This document shows, piece by piece, positions 1 through 5,422 of a DNA stretch of 11,614 bases. Source of the DNA: DATMNI01 sp035570275 (GTDB lineage: Bacteria > Acidobacteriota > Terriglobia > Bryobacterales > Bryobacteraceae); contig DATMNI010000281.1 in the NCBI GenBank assembly GCA_035570275.1, forward strand, positions 1 through 11,614. The letters run 5' to 3'. Under the pieces are notes generated by a model. The model made no database searches and was not told the origin of the DNA. It was given only the letters and a program-made list of their open reading frames with translations. Numbering within the stretch: the first letter of the stretch is position 1; the number at the start of each line of letters is the position of its first letter. The translations under genes were made by a program, and so were the position numbers.

Positions 1-163
1 CCGGGTAAAGAGAGCCTTCTTCGACGCGCAGCAGATCGTCGGACAATTGCTGAATCAGTTGCGCGATCGCATACCCATGCAAATGGCCCATCATCAATAT
101 CTTGAGAACGAGCATGTCTAGCGTGCCAGGCAAAAGGTCGGCCTTCGGTTTCTCGGTTCCCAT
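1..163 (-). CDS. PadR family transcriptional regulator (N-terminal part, runs off window)
   Basis: The minus strand reads from an ATG at 163-161 for 54 codons to the window edge with no stop. The translation contains LLPGTLDMLVLKIL, then GHLHGYAIAQLIQ and EEGSLYP. This is the start of the PadR winged-helix domain: the LDMLVLK first helix, the HGY turn, and the E-G-(S/T)-LYP segment before the recognition helix. PadR proteins are small dimeric repressors of about 105-115 residues, so roughly half is present. In Acidobacteriota this subtype usually precedes genes for ABC-type permeases of the MacB kind, but the downstream region lies outside the window, so the target is unknown. A TATAAT hexamer sits 10 bases upstream of the ATG. 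The family call is firm; the regulated function is not. Confidence 0.9.
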   Translation of the reverse strand, partial: MGTEKPKADLLPGTLDMLVLKILMMGHLHGYAIAQLIQQLSDDLLRVEEGSLYP

Positions 164-173
164 AGGCGCTCTG

Positions 174-179
174 ATTATA
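174..179 (-). promoter_or_regulatory. candidate -10 element of the padR-like gene
   Basis: The minus strand has a perfect TATAAT at 179-174, ten bases before the padR-like ATG. No convincing TTGACA-like -35 lies 16-18 bases further upstream. If the hexamer is used, the transcript would start only a few bases before the ATG, giving a nearly leaderless message. I saw no clear ATGT-N8-ACAT type PadR operator nearby. Confidence 0.4.
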
Positions 180-353
180 GGACGATGAAGTTTCTGGTTT
201 GGTTAGGCGGAAATGGACAGTTCTTTTAATCAGGTAGGCTTTAGGAACGAGTGACGAGCCGCCCGTTCACCAAGAGCGCCGAACTGCCACCGGCGGCAAA
301 AACGAAATGGCGACAGACGCGGGATTTGGCCTATCTCTGTCAAGGCTCGATCC

Positions 354-362
354 TGTTAAGAT
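354..362 (+). promoter_or_regulatory. candidate extended -10 (TGTTAAGAT) of the oxidoreductase operon
   Basis: TGTTAAGAT fits the extended -10 pattern TG-N-TANNAT, with hexamer TAAGAT at 357-362. The ATG of the oxidoreductase begins at 369, seven bases after the hexamer, which is where transcription would be expected to start. No Shine-Dalgarno sequence precedes this ATG, which agrees with a leaderless transcript. The rest of the 205-base gap to the padR-like gene (164-368) shows no gene. It has only a long-range GCCGCC/GGCGGC pairing that I do not consider meaningful. Confidence 0.35.
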
Positions 363-368
363 CAAGCG

Positions 369-1400
369 ATGAAACTGGCGGTGGTTGGGCTTGGGTTCAT
401 GGGGAGCACCCACCTGAAGGCGTTGGGTAAGGTGCCGGGCGCCGAACTGGCGGCGGTGTGCAGCCACGACGAGCGCAAGTTGGCGGGCGACCTGAGCGCC
501 GTGAAGGGGAACCTGGGCGGCGCGGGCGAGCAGTTGGACTTTCGGGAGGTGCGGAAATACCGCGAAATGGACGCGCTGCTGGCGGACCCGGAGATTGAGG
601 CGGTGGACTTGTGCCTGCCTACGGACTTGCACGAGGCGGTTACGGCGGCGGCGCTGCGCGCGGGCAAGCACGTGCTGGTGGAGAAACCGATGGCGCTCAA
701 TGGGGCCTCTGCCGACCGCATGATTGTGGAGGCGGAAAAGCAGGGCCGCGTGCTGATGACGGCCCAGGTGCTGCGATTTTTTCCGGAATACCTGGGGTTG
801 GAGGAAGCCGTTAAGCGGCCGGATTTGGGCGCGCTGCGGAGCGCGGCCTTCCGCCGGCGATGCGCGGCCCCGGGGTGGGGCGGATGGCTGAAGGACGCGG
901 CGAGGAGCGGGGGCGGCGTCTTCGACCTGCTGATTCACGACGTGGACATGTGCCTGCATCTTTTCGGCGGACCGGAATGGGTGGCGGCGACGGGGTACAC
1001 GGACGCGGGTCGCGGGATCGACACGCTGCAGGCGCAACTGTTTTACGGCAGCGGCGCGGTGGTGACGGTGACCGGCGGCTGGCACCATGCGGGCGCGTTT
1101 CCGTTTTCCATGGAATACAGCGTAACCCTGGACGGCGGAACGGCGGAGTACAGTTCGGCCGGGCGCGCGCCCACATTGTTCGGCGGCGATGGCAGCGAGC
1201 AGGCTCTGGCGCTGAGCGGAGGCGCTGAGTACGCGGGCGATGGCTACGCGGGCGAGATCGCCTATTTTGTGGCGTGCTGTTCGGCCGGACGGCAGCCGGA
1301 GCGCTGCCCGCCGCGGGAATCCGCGAACGCGGTGAGACTCATGCTACTGATGCTGGAGGCGAGGACCAGGAATGGGGAGAAGATGAAATGCCAATTCTAA
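369..1400 (+). CDS. Gfo/Idh/MocA family NAD(P)-dependent oxidoreductase
   Basis: This is a 343-residue protein, the usual length for the family. It begins with a Rossmann dinucleotide-binding motif, VVGLGFMGSTH (GxGxxG at residues 7-12). The family EKP signature is at 105-107 (HVLVEKPMAL), where the lysine normally contacts cofactor and substrate. The GGGVFDLLIHDVD segment at about 181-193 gives the Asp186/His190 pair typical of the catalytic GGxxxDxxxH motif. The C-terminal half is the alpha/beta sheet domain. The family oxidises or reduces sugars, inositols and related polyols in the cytoplasm; the substrate here cannot be read from sequence. The gene overlaps the following isomerase-like gene by 13 bases, so the two are probably translated together in one catabolic pathway. 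The ATG at 369 was chosen because the Rossmann motif starts at once and no upstream in-frame start fits. Confidence 0.92.
   Translation: MKLAVVGLGFMGSTHLKALGKVPGAELAAVCSHDERKLAGDLSAVKGNLGGAGEQLDFREVRKYREMDALLADPEIEAVDLCLPTDLHEAVTAAALRAGKHVLVEKPMALNGASADRMIVEAEKQGRVLMTAQVLRFFPEYLGLEEAVKRPDLGALRSAAFRRRCAAPGWGGWLKDAARSGGGVFDLLIHDVDMCLHLFGGPEWVAATGYTDAGRGIDTLQAQLFYGSGAVVTVTGGWHHAGAFPFSMEYSVTLDGGTAEYSSAGRAPTLFGGDGSEQALALSGGAEYAGDGYAGEIAYFVACCSAGRQPERCPPRESANAVRLMLLMLEARTRNGEKMKCQF
1374..1379 (+). promoter_or_regulatory. Shine-Dalgarno site of the isomerase-like gene, inside the preceding gene
   Basis: GGGGAG lies eight bases before the ATG at 1388 and within the last codons of the oxidoreductase gene. 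This site decides the start of the second gene at 1388. The same reading frame is open further upstream, from about 1274, but that stretch is only a shadow of the oxidoreductase gene. Confidence 0.6.
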
Positions 1401-2239
1401 ATCGGCCAAATTTGAATCGTTTGGAAGCAGGCGTGATGTTTTGGGCGGAACGCGACAGTGTGAGCGAGATCCGTTCCCTGGGAGTGCGCAGCGGGCAATT
1501 GGCGATACCGGGCACCATGGTGTTGACCGAGGCCGCGGCAGCAGGCTGGAAAGCGGAACTGGAACGCGAAGAGTTTACGATCGTGACGGTCTTTGCGACC
1601 TATGAAGGCGAGGATTATGCGGACATCCCAACCGTCCAGCGAACCGTGGGATTCATTCCCGCGGCCACGCGCGCGGCGCGCGAGCAGCGAACCTGCCAGG
1701 TAAGCGATTTCGCGGCGCGGTTGGGCGTGGGCAGCATCGCCTGCCACGTAGGCTTCGTGCCGGAGGACCATGCCGATGCCGATTACGTGGCGGTGCGCGG
1801 CCTGGTGAGGAGGGTGTGCGACCATGCCGCGGCGCACGAGCAGACGTTTGCGCTGGAGACCGGCCAGGAGCGCGCCCAGGTGTTGCTGGCGTTCATCCGC
1901 GATGTGGACCGGCCGAACCTGCGGATCAATTTCGACCCGGCGAACCTGATTCTGTACGGGTCGGGTGAGCCCATCGGGGCCTTGCGCGAGTTGGCGCCGC
2001 TGGTGATTTCGGTACACGCCAAGGACGGTGACTGGCCGCCGAAGGACGTGGCGGGGGCGCTGGGGAAGGAGCGGCCTTTAGGACAGGGGTCGGTGGGGAT
2101 GGCGCAGTTTGTGCGGGCGCTCGAAGAGGTTGGGTACCAGGGGACGCTGAACGTGGAACGGGAGACGGAGGATCAGGCGGCGCGTTTGCGGGACATCGGC
2201 GAAGGCGTGCGGCTGCTGCGCGGGCTCACGGGGGCCTAG
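1388..2239 (+). CDS. Sugar phosphate isomerase/epimerase (xylose isomerase-like TIM barrel)
   Basis: This is a 283-residue protein of the AP-endonuclease-2/xylose-isomerase-like TIM barrel superfamily. The four usual metal ligands are at expected barrel positions: Glu157 (ALETGQE), Asp183 (INFDPANL), His210 (VISVHAKD) and Glu257 (LNVERE). The LGQG segment at about 231-234 followed by a late (Y/F)xGxLxxE strand is also typical. Members isomerise or epimerise sugars and keto-polyols (for example inosose and tagatose relatives) in the cytoplasm. It overlaps the oxidoreductase by 13 bases, and such pairs commonly oxidise and then isomerise the same polyol. The first barrel strand is short and lacks the usual histidine-rich opening, so the exact reaction is unclear. 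It ends 28 bases before the convergent peptidase gene, with no clear terminator in between. Confidence 0.85.
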   Translation: MPILNRPNLNRLEAGVMFWAERDSVSEIRSLGVRSGQLAIPGTMVLTEAAAAGWKAELEREEFTIVTVFATYEGEDYADIPTVQRTVGFIPAATRAAREQRTCQVSDFAARLGVGSIACHVGFVPEDHADADYVAVRGLVRRVCDHAAAHEQTFALETGQERAQVLLAFIRDVDRPNLRINFDPANLILYGSGEPIGALRELAPLVISVHAKDGDWPPKDVAGALGKERPLGQGSVGMAQFVRALEEVGYQGTLNVERETEDQAARLRDIGEGVRLLRGLTGA

Positions 2240-2267
2240 AGTATTCGGCCGTGGCACCTCTGCACGA

Positions 2268-3647
2268 TTACCTGGCCAGAGCCTTGACCAGCTCATATAG
2301 GAAAGCCTGGCCTTCGTAGAAAGAGCTCACCAGCATCCGCTCATCGCGTCCGTGGAAACGGATGTCGTCCCTGTCCATGAAGAAGCCCTGGATGCCGTAA
2401 GTGGGAATTCCATTGGCCCGAAGATACAAACCATCCGTCGCGCCCATAACCATGATGGGAACGGCGGGCACACCGGGCCACATGGTGTCCGTAAGACGGC
2501 TGGCGGCTTTGAACAAGTCCTCACGCATCGGCGAGGGCGGCCCCTTCATCACCTCGCCATCGATCGTGACGTGGACCTGCTCATCCGCTATGATCTTTTG
2601 CAGAGTGCTCTGCACATATTCCGTGGAGTCCTCGGACAACACACGGCAGTTCACATTGGCAGCGGCTAATTGCGGCAGCGCATTCTTGGCGTGCCCGCCT
2701 TCAATCTGCGTGGCCACGCAGGTGGTGCGCAAAGTGGCGTTCCACACCGGAGAGGCGTGCGCGACGCGCTCCATGGCATCGGGCGAGCCTTCCGCCACTT
2801 TGGCCAGATCGCTCTTGAGTTGGCCTGTTTCAATTTTGGCGATGGCCTGAAAATAGGCGCGTGTCACCTCGTTGGTCTTCAGCGGGAAGGCGGCCTTCGA
2901 CAGTTTGTCAAGAGCCGCTGCCAGGTGATAGACGGCATTGTCGGGTACAGGCACCGAACTGTGACCGCCCTTATTGTGGACTTCCAAACGGAAATTGATG
3001 ACGTACTTCTCGCTCACTTGCACGTCGTTGGAGACCTTCCGGCCGCCGGCTATTTCGCCCCAGCCGCCCTCATTCAGACAGAACTCCGCCTCGATGAGCT
3101 CCCGGTGGTTTTTGAGGAGCCACTGGACGCCGTTGTAAGGGCCGCCGCCTTCTTCATCGGCGGTGAGCGCCACGATGATGTCGCGGTCGGGCTTGAATCC
3201 TTCCCGTTGGTAGCGAATCAGGATGGCGATCCATACCGCAGCCTGAGCCTTGTCGTCACCGGTGCCGCGGCCATAGAAATAGCCGTCCCGTTCAATCAAC
3301 TGATATGGATCCATGCTCCAGTCTTCCCGTTTGGCTTCCACCACGTCGGTGTGCGCCAGCAACAGGATTGGCTTTCGCACTCCGGTGCCGCGGTATCGCA
3401 CCACCAGGTTGGCTTTCGTCGGGATAGGGCCGCCCACAAAAATCTCGGACTCCGGGAAGCCCCCGGCCCTCAACCGGGCGGCCATCGCCTCCGCGGCCGG
3501 AGTGGTGGCGCCCGTTGTGTAGCCCGACCGGATTTCAATCAATTGTTTGTAAATGTCGCGGGCGAGCTGTTTTTCGCTGTCCGGCGGTAGGGTCTGACCA
3601 ACGAGGCCGCCCGCCGCTAAGCACAGCAGGGGCCAGGATTTGAGCAT
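2268..3647 (-). CDS. Secreted M20-family metallopeptidase (carboxypeptidase/dipeptidase type)
   Basis: The protein has 459 residues. Residues 1-18 form a short signal peptide with a hydrophobic LLCLAAGGLVG core and likely cleavage near VGQ/TL, so it is probably exported. The di-zinc M20 site is complete: His99 and Asp101 (LLLAHTDVV), the bridging Asp131 (GRGTGDDKA), general base Glu165 and ligand Glu166 (TADEEGGG), Glu193 (CLNEGG) and C-terminal His432 (IRFHGRDERM). The dimerisation or lid domain begins near 209 and carries the substrate-contacting His229 (NKGGHSSVP). M20 enzymes remove C-terminal residues from, or split, short peptides or N-acyl amino acids; the exact substrate is unknown. 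The ATG at 3647 gives a signal peptide at once; its ribosome site is weak (GGA about ten bases upstream). The methyltransferase gene lies 130 bases upstream on the same strand and may or may not share a transcript. Confidence 0.93.
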   Translation of the reverse strand: MLKSWPLLCLAAGGLVGQTLPPDSEKQLARDIYKQLIEIRSGYTTGATTPAAEAMAARLRAGGFPESEIFVGGPIPTKANLVVRYRGTGVRKPILLLAHTDVVEAKREDWSMDPYQLIERDGYFYGRGTGDDKAQAAVWIAILIRYQREGFKPDRDIIVALTADEEGGGPYNGVQWLLKNHRELIEAEFCLNEGGWGEIAGGRKVSNDVQVSEKYVINFRLEVHNKGGHSSVPVPDNAVYHLAAALDKLSKAAFPLKTNEVTRAYFQAIAKIETGQLKSDLAKVAEGSPDAMERVAHASPVWNATLRTTCVATQIEGGHAKNALPQLAAANVNCRVLSEDSTEYVQSTLQKIIADEQVHVTIDGEVMKGPPSPMREDLFKAASRLTDTMWPGVPAVPIMVMGATDGLYLRANGIPTYGIQGFFMDRDDIRFHGRDERMLVSSFYEGQAFLYELVKALAR

Positions 3648-3777
3648 GTCATATTATTCCATAGAGTTCCCAGATTGCTTGTACGCGACGCAGGCGATCG
3701 GGCCAAGGAGCGCGCCGCACTCGTAGCGATCCAGAAGAGAGCAATCAGTCCGGCTGTCCGCGGCGGAGAGGGCAACA
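3648..3777 (-). other. 130-bp intergenic stretch upstream of the M20 gene
   Basis: This gap separates the methyltransferase stop from the M20 start. I see no RNA gene and no terminator hairpin with a T-run. The stretch next to the M20 ATG is more AT-rich than its surroundings (CTATGGAATAATATGAC) and is the likely promoter area, but no convincing -35/-10 pair can be fixed. Confidence 0.3.
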
Positions 3778-4389
3778 CTATCTCAGGAACGGCACGTAAG
3801 CCGGAACCTGGCTTTGGTAGCTGGCGAATGCTTCGCCGAAGCGCGAGGCCAGCAGGCGGTCTTCGGCGTGGACCCGGATTTCCGTACCGGCCACGAACAG
3901 GGCAATCGAGCCTATCGCCCAATTCCACCGTGTCAGCACGCAAATCGTGCTCAACAGAATGGCGAAGAGCGAAGAATAGATGGGATGGCGCACGATGGCG
4001 TAGGGGCCGGTGCGAACCAACTGGTGGTCTTCGTAGAGGCCGGCGTTGACGCGGAACTGGCGGCCGAGGTGTGTGACCGAGGTCCACGAGAGGATTCCGG
4101 CGGTGGCGCCTAGGAGCACGCACGCCACCAGACGTAGGGCGCCGGGCGGCTCGGCTGAAGCCGGGCGGCAGGCGAAGGCGATGAAGATGGCGAGCGATTC
4201 CAGAAGCAGACCAGCGCGGGTGGGCGCGGTCAGTGTGATGGAAGGGCGTTTCTGATTGTGCGGAGCCCGGAAGATGAACGGGTAGGCCCAGGCGCACCAA
4301 CACGTCGTGAGAACTATCCAGGTTATGAATGGCACAGGGGTTATGAACGACAGAGAGGCTATGAACGGCACAGGGGCGATCAGCAGCAC
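3778..4389 (-). CDS. ICMT/PEMT-like membrane methyltransferase
   Basis: With the GTG at 4389 the protein is 203 residues. The C-terminal half has the hallmark of the isoprenylcysteine carboxyl methyltransferase / phospholipid methyltransferase-like family: YEDHQLVRTGPYAIVRHPIY (residues 119-138), whose RHPxY end forms part of the S-adenosylmethionine site. It continues to the family ending E170...EDRLL (176-180), FGEAFASY (184-191) and a proline-rich tail. Membrane segments are seen near 2-40, 61-75, 84-102, 138-152 and 156-168. The substrate is unknown; prokaryotic members rarely have one assigned. The first segment is made of three hexapeptide repeats encoded by an 18-bp tandem repeat. The start is uncertain: CTG codons follow the GTG, an upstream in-frame stop lies at 4422-4420, and an ATG at 4423 is in another frame. 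Confidence 0.8.
   Translation of the reverse strand: MLLIAPVPFIASLSFITPVPFITWIVLTTCWCAWAYPFIFRAPHNQKRPSITLTAPTRAGLLLESLAIFIAFACRPASAEPPGALRLVACVLLGATAGILSWTSVTHLGRQFRVNAGLYEDHQLVRTGPYAIVRHPIYSSLFAILLSTICVLTRWNWAIGSIALFVAGTEIRVHAEDRLLASRFGEAFASYQSQVPAYVPFLR
4323..4376. repeat. three tandem 18-bp direct repeats inside the methyltransferase N-terminus
   Basis: The units are 4323-4340 (TTATGAATGGCACAGGGG), 4341-4358 (TTATGAACGACAGAGAGG) and 4359-4376 (CTATGAACGGCACAGGGG). Units 1 and 3 differ at two positions and unit 2 differs from each at four. The next 18 bases (4377-4394) match unit 3 at about 12 of 18 positions and may be a decayed fourth copy. Because 18 is a multiple of three, the array is in frame on the minus strand. 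It encodes the hexapeptide (A/T)(P/S)(V/L)(P/S)FI three times, at residues 5-22 of the methyltransferase. Confidence 0.88.
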
Positions 4390-4421
4390 AGAGAGACCGG
4401 GCCATCGGGTCCGCAGCCGTC

Positions 4422-4430
4422 ATGTTAGCA
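4422..4430 (-). promoter_or_regulatory. candidate extended -10 (TGCTAACAT) of the methyltransferase gene
   Basis: The minus strand reads TGCTAACAT at 4430-4422, matching the extended -10 form TG-N-TAACAT. A start site about seven bases on (near 4415) would leave a leader of about 25 bases before the GTG at 4389. It would also rule out the out-of-frame ATG at 4423, which lies within the hexamer. No good -35 is visible. The rest of 4431-4531 holds nothing I recognise. Confidence 0.3.
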
Positions 4431-4531
4431 CGCAAGCCGCAGGCCCGGCGTGCGCGCGTGTGGATACCCGAACCCGCTCGAATCGGCTCAATTGCGCCCG
4501 AATCAATCCTTCTCGCCAGAACTAATGCCAT

Positions 4532-4810
4532 GTGCCATTGTGTAGTGGTATAACGCTCAAGATAGACAAAGCGGGGCGGGTGATTCTCCCCAAGCCCGTG
4601 CGGGACCGGCTTGGTCTACACGCCGGGAGCCACCTCGAAATCCAAGAAACCGCGGATGGGGTTGTGCTCCGGCCCGCCGGCCGGCGACCTTCCCTGGTCA
4701 AGAAAGGGAGCTTTTGGGTGCACACCGGCGAGCGTCCCCCGGGCTATGACATCCTCAAGGCCATCGATGAAGATCGGGAAGAACGGATGCGCAAGGCATG
4801 GGGCCTTTGA
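4532..4810 (+). CDS. AbrB/MazE-family antitoxin (SpoVT-AbrB domain), possibly start-damaged
   Basis: This frame encodes 92 residues. Residues 7-48 form a swapped-hairpin AbrB/MazE DNA-binding domain, with the strong consensus KIDKAGRVILPKPVRDRLGL followed by AGSHLEI and GVVLRP. The acidic, charged tail (GYDILKAIDEDREERMRK) is typical of the toxin-binding end of such antitoxins. It partners with the PIN gene that follows through a TTGA overlap (4807-4810). The start is a problem: the only in-frame options are GTG 4532, TTG 4538 or an ATA at 4550. The family usually begins M-T-L-K-I-D, and here that methionine position is the ATA, so the original ATG may have mutated. The domain is intact, but expression is doubtful given the wrecked toxin downstream. 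Confidence 0.8.
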   Translation: MPLCSGITLKIDKAGRVILPKPVRDRLGLHAGSHLEIQETADGVVLRPAGRRPSLVKKGSFWVHTGERPPGYDILKAIDEDREERMRKAWGL

Positions 4811-5102
4811 ACTGGCATTTTGACACCTCGGTGTTAGTGCCGGCGGCGGTGGCGCAGCATCCGCACGACGCCCCGGCTTTAGCCGTTCTCGAAGAATTGG
4901 TCAGCCGCAAGCATCGCGGATATATATCAGCGCCCGTAGCCTGACCGAGGTTTACTCGGTTCTGACTCGAACCCCCTTCAAACCGCCACTCTACCCCAGC
5001 GAGGCATGGAAAATCATTGAGGAGATGATTCTCCCGCATATGGCCCTGGTAACCCTTACGCCGGCGGAATATCGGGAAAGTAGTACGCCAGTGTGCCGTT
5101 AA
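4807..5102 (+). pseudogene. broken PIN-domain toxin (VapC-like), frameshifted and C-terminally truncated
   Basis: From a TTG overlapping the antitoxin stop, the frame reads N-W-H-F-D-T-S-V-L-V, the first PIN strand with catalytic Asp6. It goes on through HRGYIS and hits TGA at 4942-4944. From about 4932 the adjacent frame carries straight on as SLTEVYSVLTRTPF, with the second acidic residue in TEVY, and then an EEMILPHMALVTLTPAEYRE stretch to a TAA at 5100. Removing one TA from the TATATAT tract at 4921-4927 restores an uninterrupted GYISARSLTEVY. The PIN ending, including the catalytic Asp of the usual (I/V)YDALIA helix and the final strand, is absent: homology stops near 5083. PIN toxins cleave RNA; this copy should be inactive. 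Its neighbour is the cognate MazE-like antitoxin. Confidence 0.82.
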
Positions 5103-5209
5103 ATGAAGGAGTCGAACCGGAGTTTCAGCCGGCCGTCGGTCAAGCCTACGCCCTCTCGGCTCTGTCCGGCAAAGGGGCACAGAGCGTCGGGTTTCCGGCG
5201 CTACACTGA
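5084..5209 (+). pseudogene. orphan C-terminal protein fragment (41 codons), unrecognised
   Basis: Immediately after the end of recognisable PIN sequence, a short frame open from a TAG at 5081 runs to a TGA at 5207-5209. It contains PLNEGVEPEFQPAVGQAYAL and SGKGAQSVGFPALH. The composition looks like real protein rather than random frame, and it ends just where the opposite-strand antitoxin remnant begins. It has no plausible start or domain. I think it is the tail of a gene whose front was lost in a rearrangement, but I cannot name the family and it could be chance. Confidence 0.3.
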
Positions 5210-5338
5210 AGCCGGCGTAGCGCATCCACGGCGCGTGGCCCGTACCGGCAGCGATTGCCGGACGGCGCGGCGAACCAATTCCGCGATGGAGATTCCCACC
5301 GCTTTGGCTTCTTCTTTGCTAATCCGCGTGAGAGATCA
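5201..5338 (-). pseudogene. remnant of a ribbon-helix-helix antitoxin (CopG/Arc-like), frameshifted
   Basis: On the minus strand, the frame open between a TGA at 5338-5336 and a TAG at 5203-5201 reads RISKEEAKAVGISIAELVRR followed by AVRQSLPVRA. This resembles helices A and B of ribbon-helix-helix antitoxins (the G(I/V)S(I/M)AELVRR type). In a neighbouring frame at about 5231-5211 the strand reads PWMRYAGF, which matches the conserved PWMRYAG motif after the DNA-binding domain of VapB-like RHH antitoxins that partner PIN toxins. At least one frameshift separates the two parts, and the N-terminal beta strand is gone. No linked toxin is visible on this strand. Confidence is moderate because the match is from family memory only. 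Confidence 0.5.
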
Positions 5339-5409
5339 AGACCAACAGACAGGCGGCAGGGCAGGCCGGGAAGAAGTGGAGCGGCGCCCCCACGGAATCT
5401 ATCGCATGA

Positions 5410-5415
5410 TATTCT
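5410..5415 (+). promoter_or_regulatory. weak candidate -10 (TATTCT) before the amidohydrolase
   Basis: TATTCT ends seven bases before the ATG at 5423, again the spacing of a leaderless start. No -35 is visible and only a poor purine run (GCGGGA) precedes the ATG. The remaining sequence from 5339 to 5409 shows nothing I recognise. Confidence 0.22.
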
Positions 5416-5422
5416 TGCGGGA

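Noticed and set aside
2240..2267. Possible bidirectional terminator between the convergent isomerase-like and M20 genes
   Set aside because: No stem of useful length and no T-run on either strand in the 28-base gap.
3617..4531. 304-codon minus-strand frame overlapping the methyltransferase in another frame
   Set aside because: The methyltransferase frame carries the family motifs. The alternative frame is low in hydrophobic pattern and runs through the gap into the M20 start, so it is a shadow.
4533..4565. tRNA D-arm-like string (TAGTGGTATAAC)
   Set aside because: No acceptor stem, anticodon arm or TTC-loop can be fitted around it, and it overlaps the start of the antitoxin frame. I treat it as chance.
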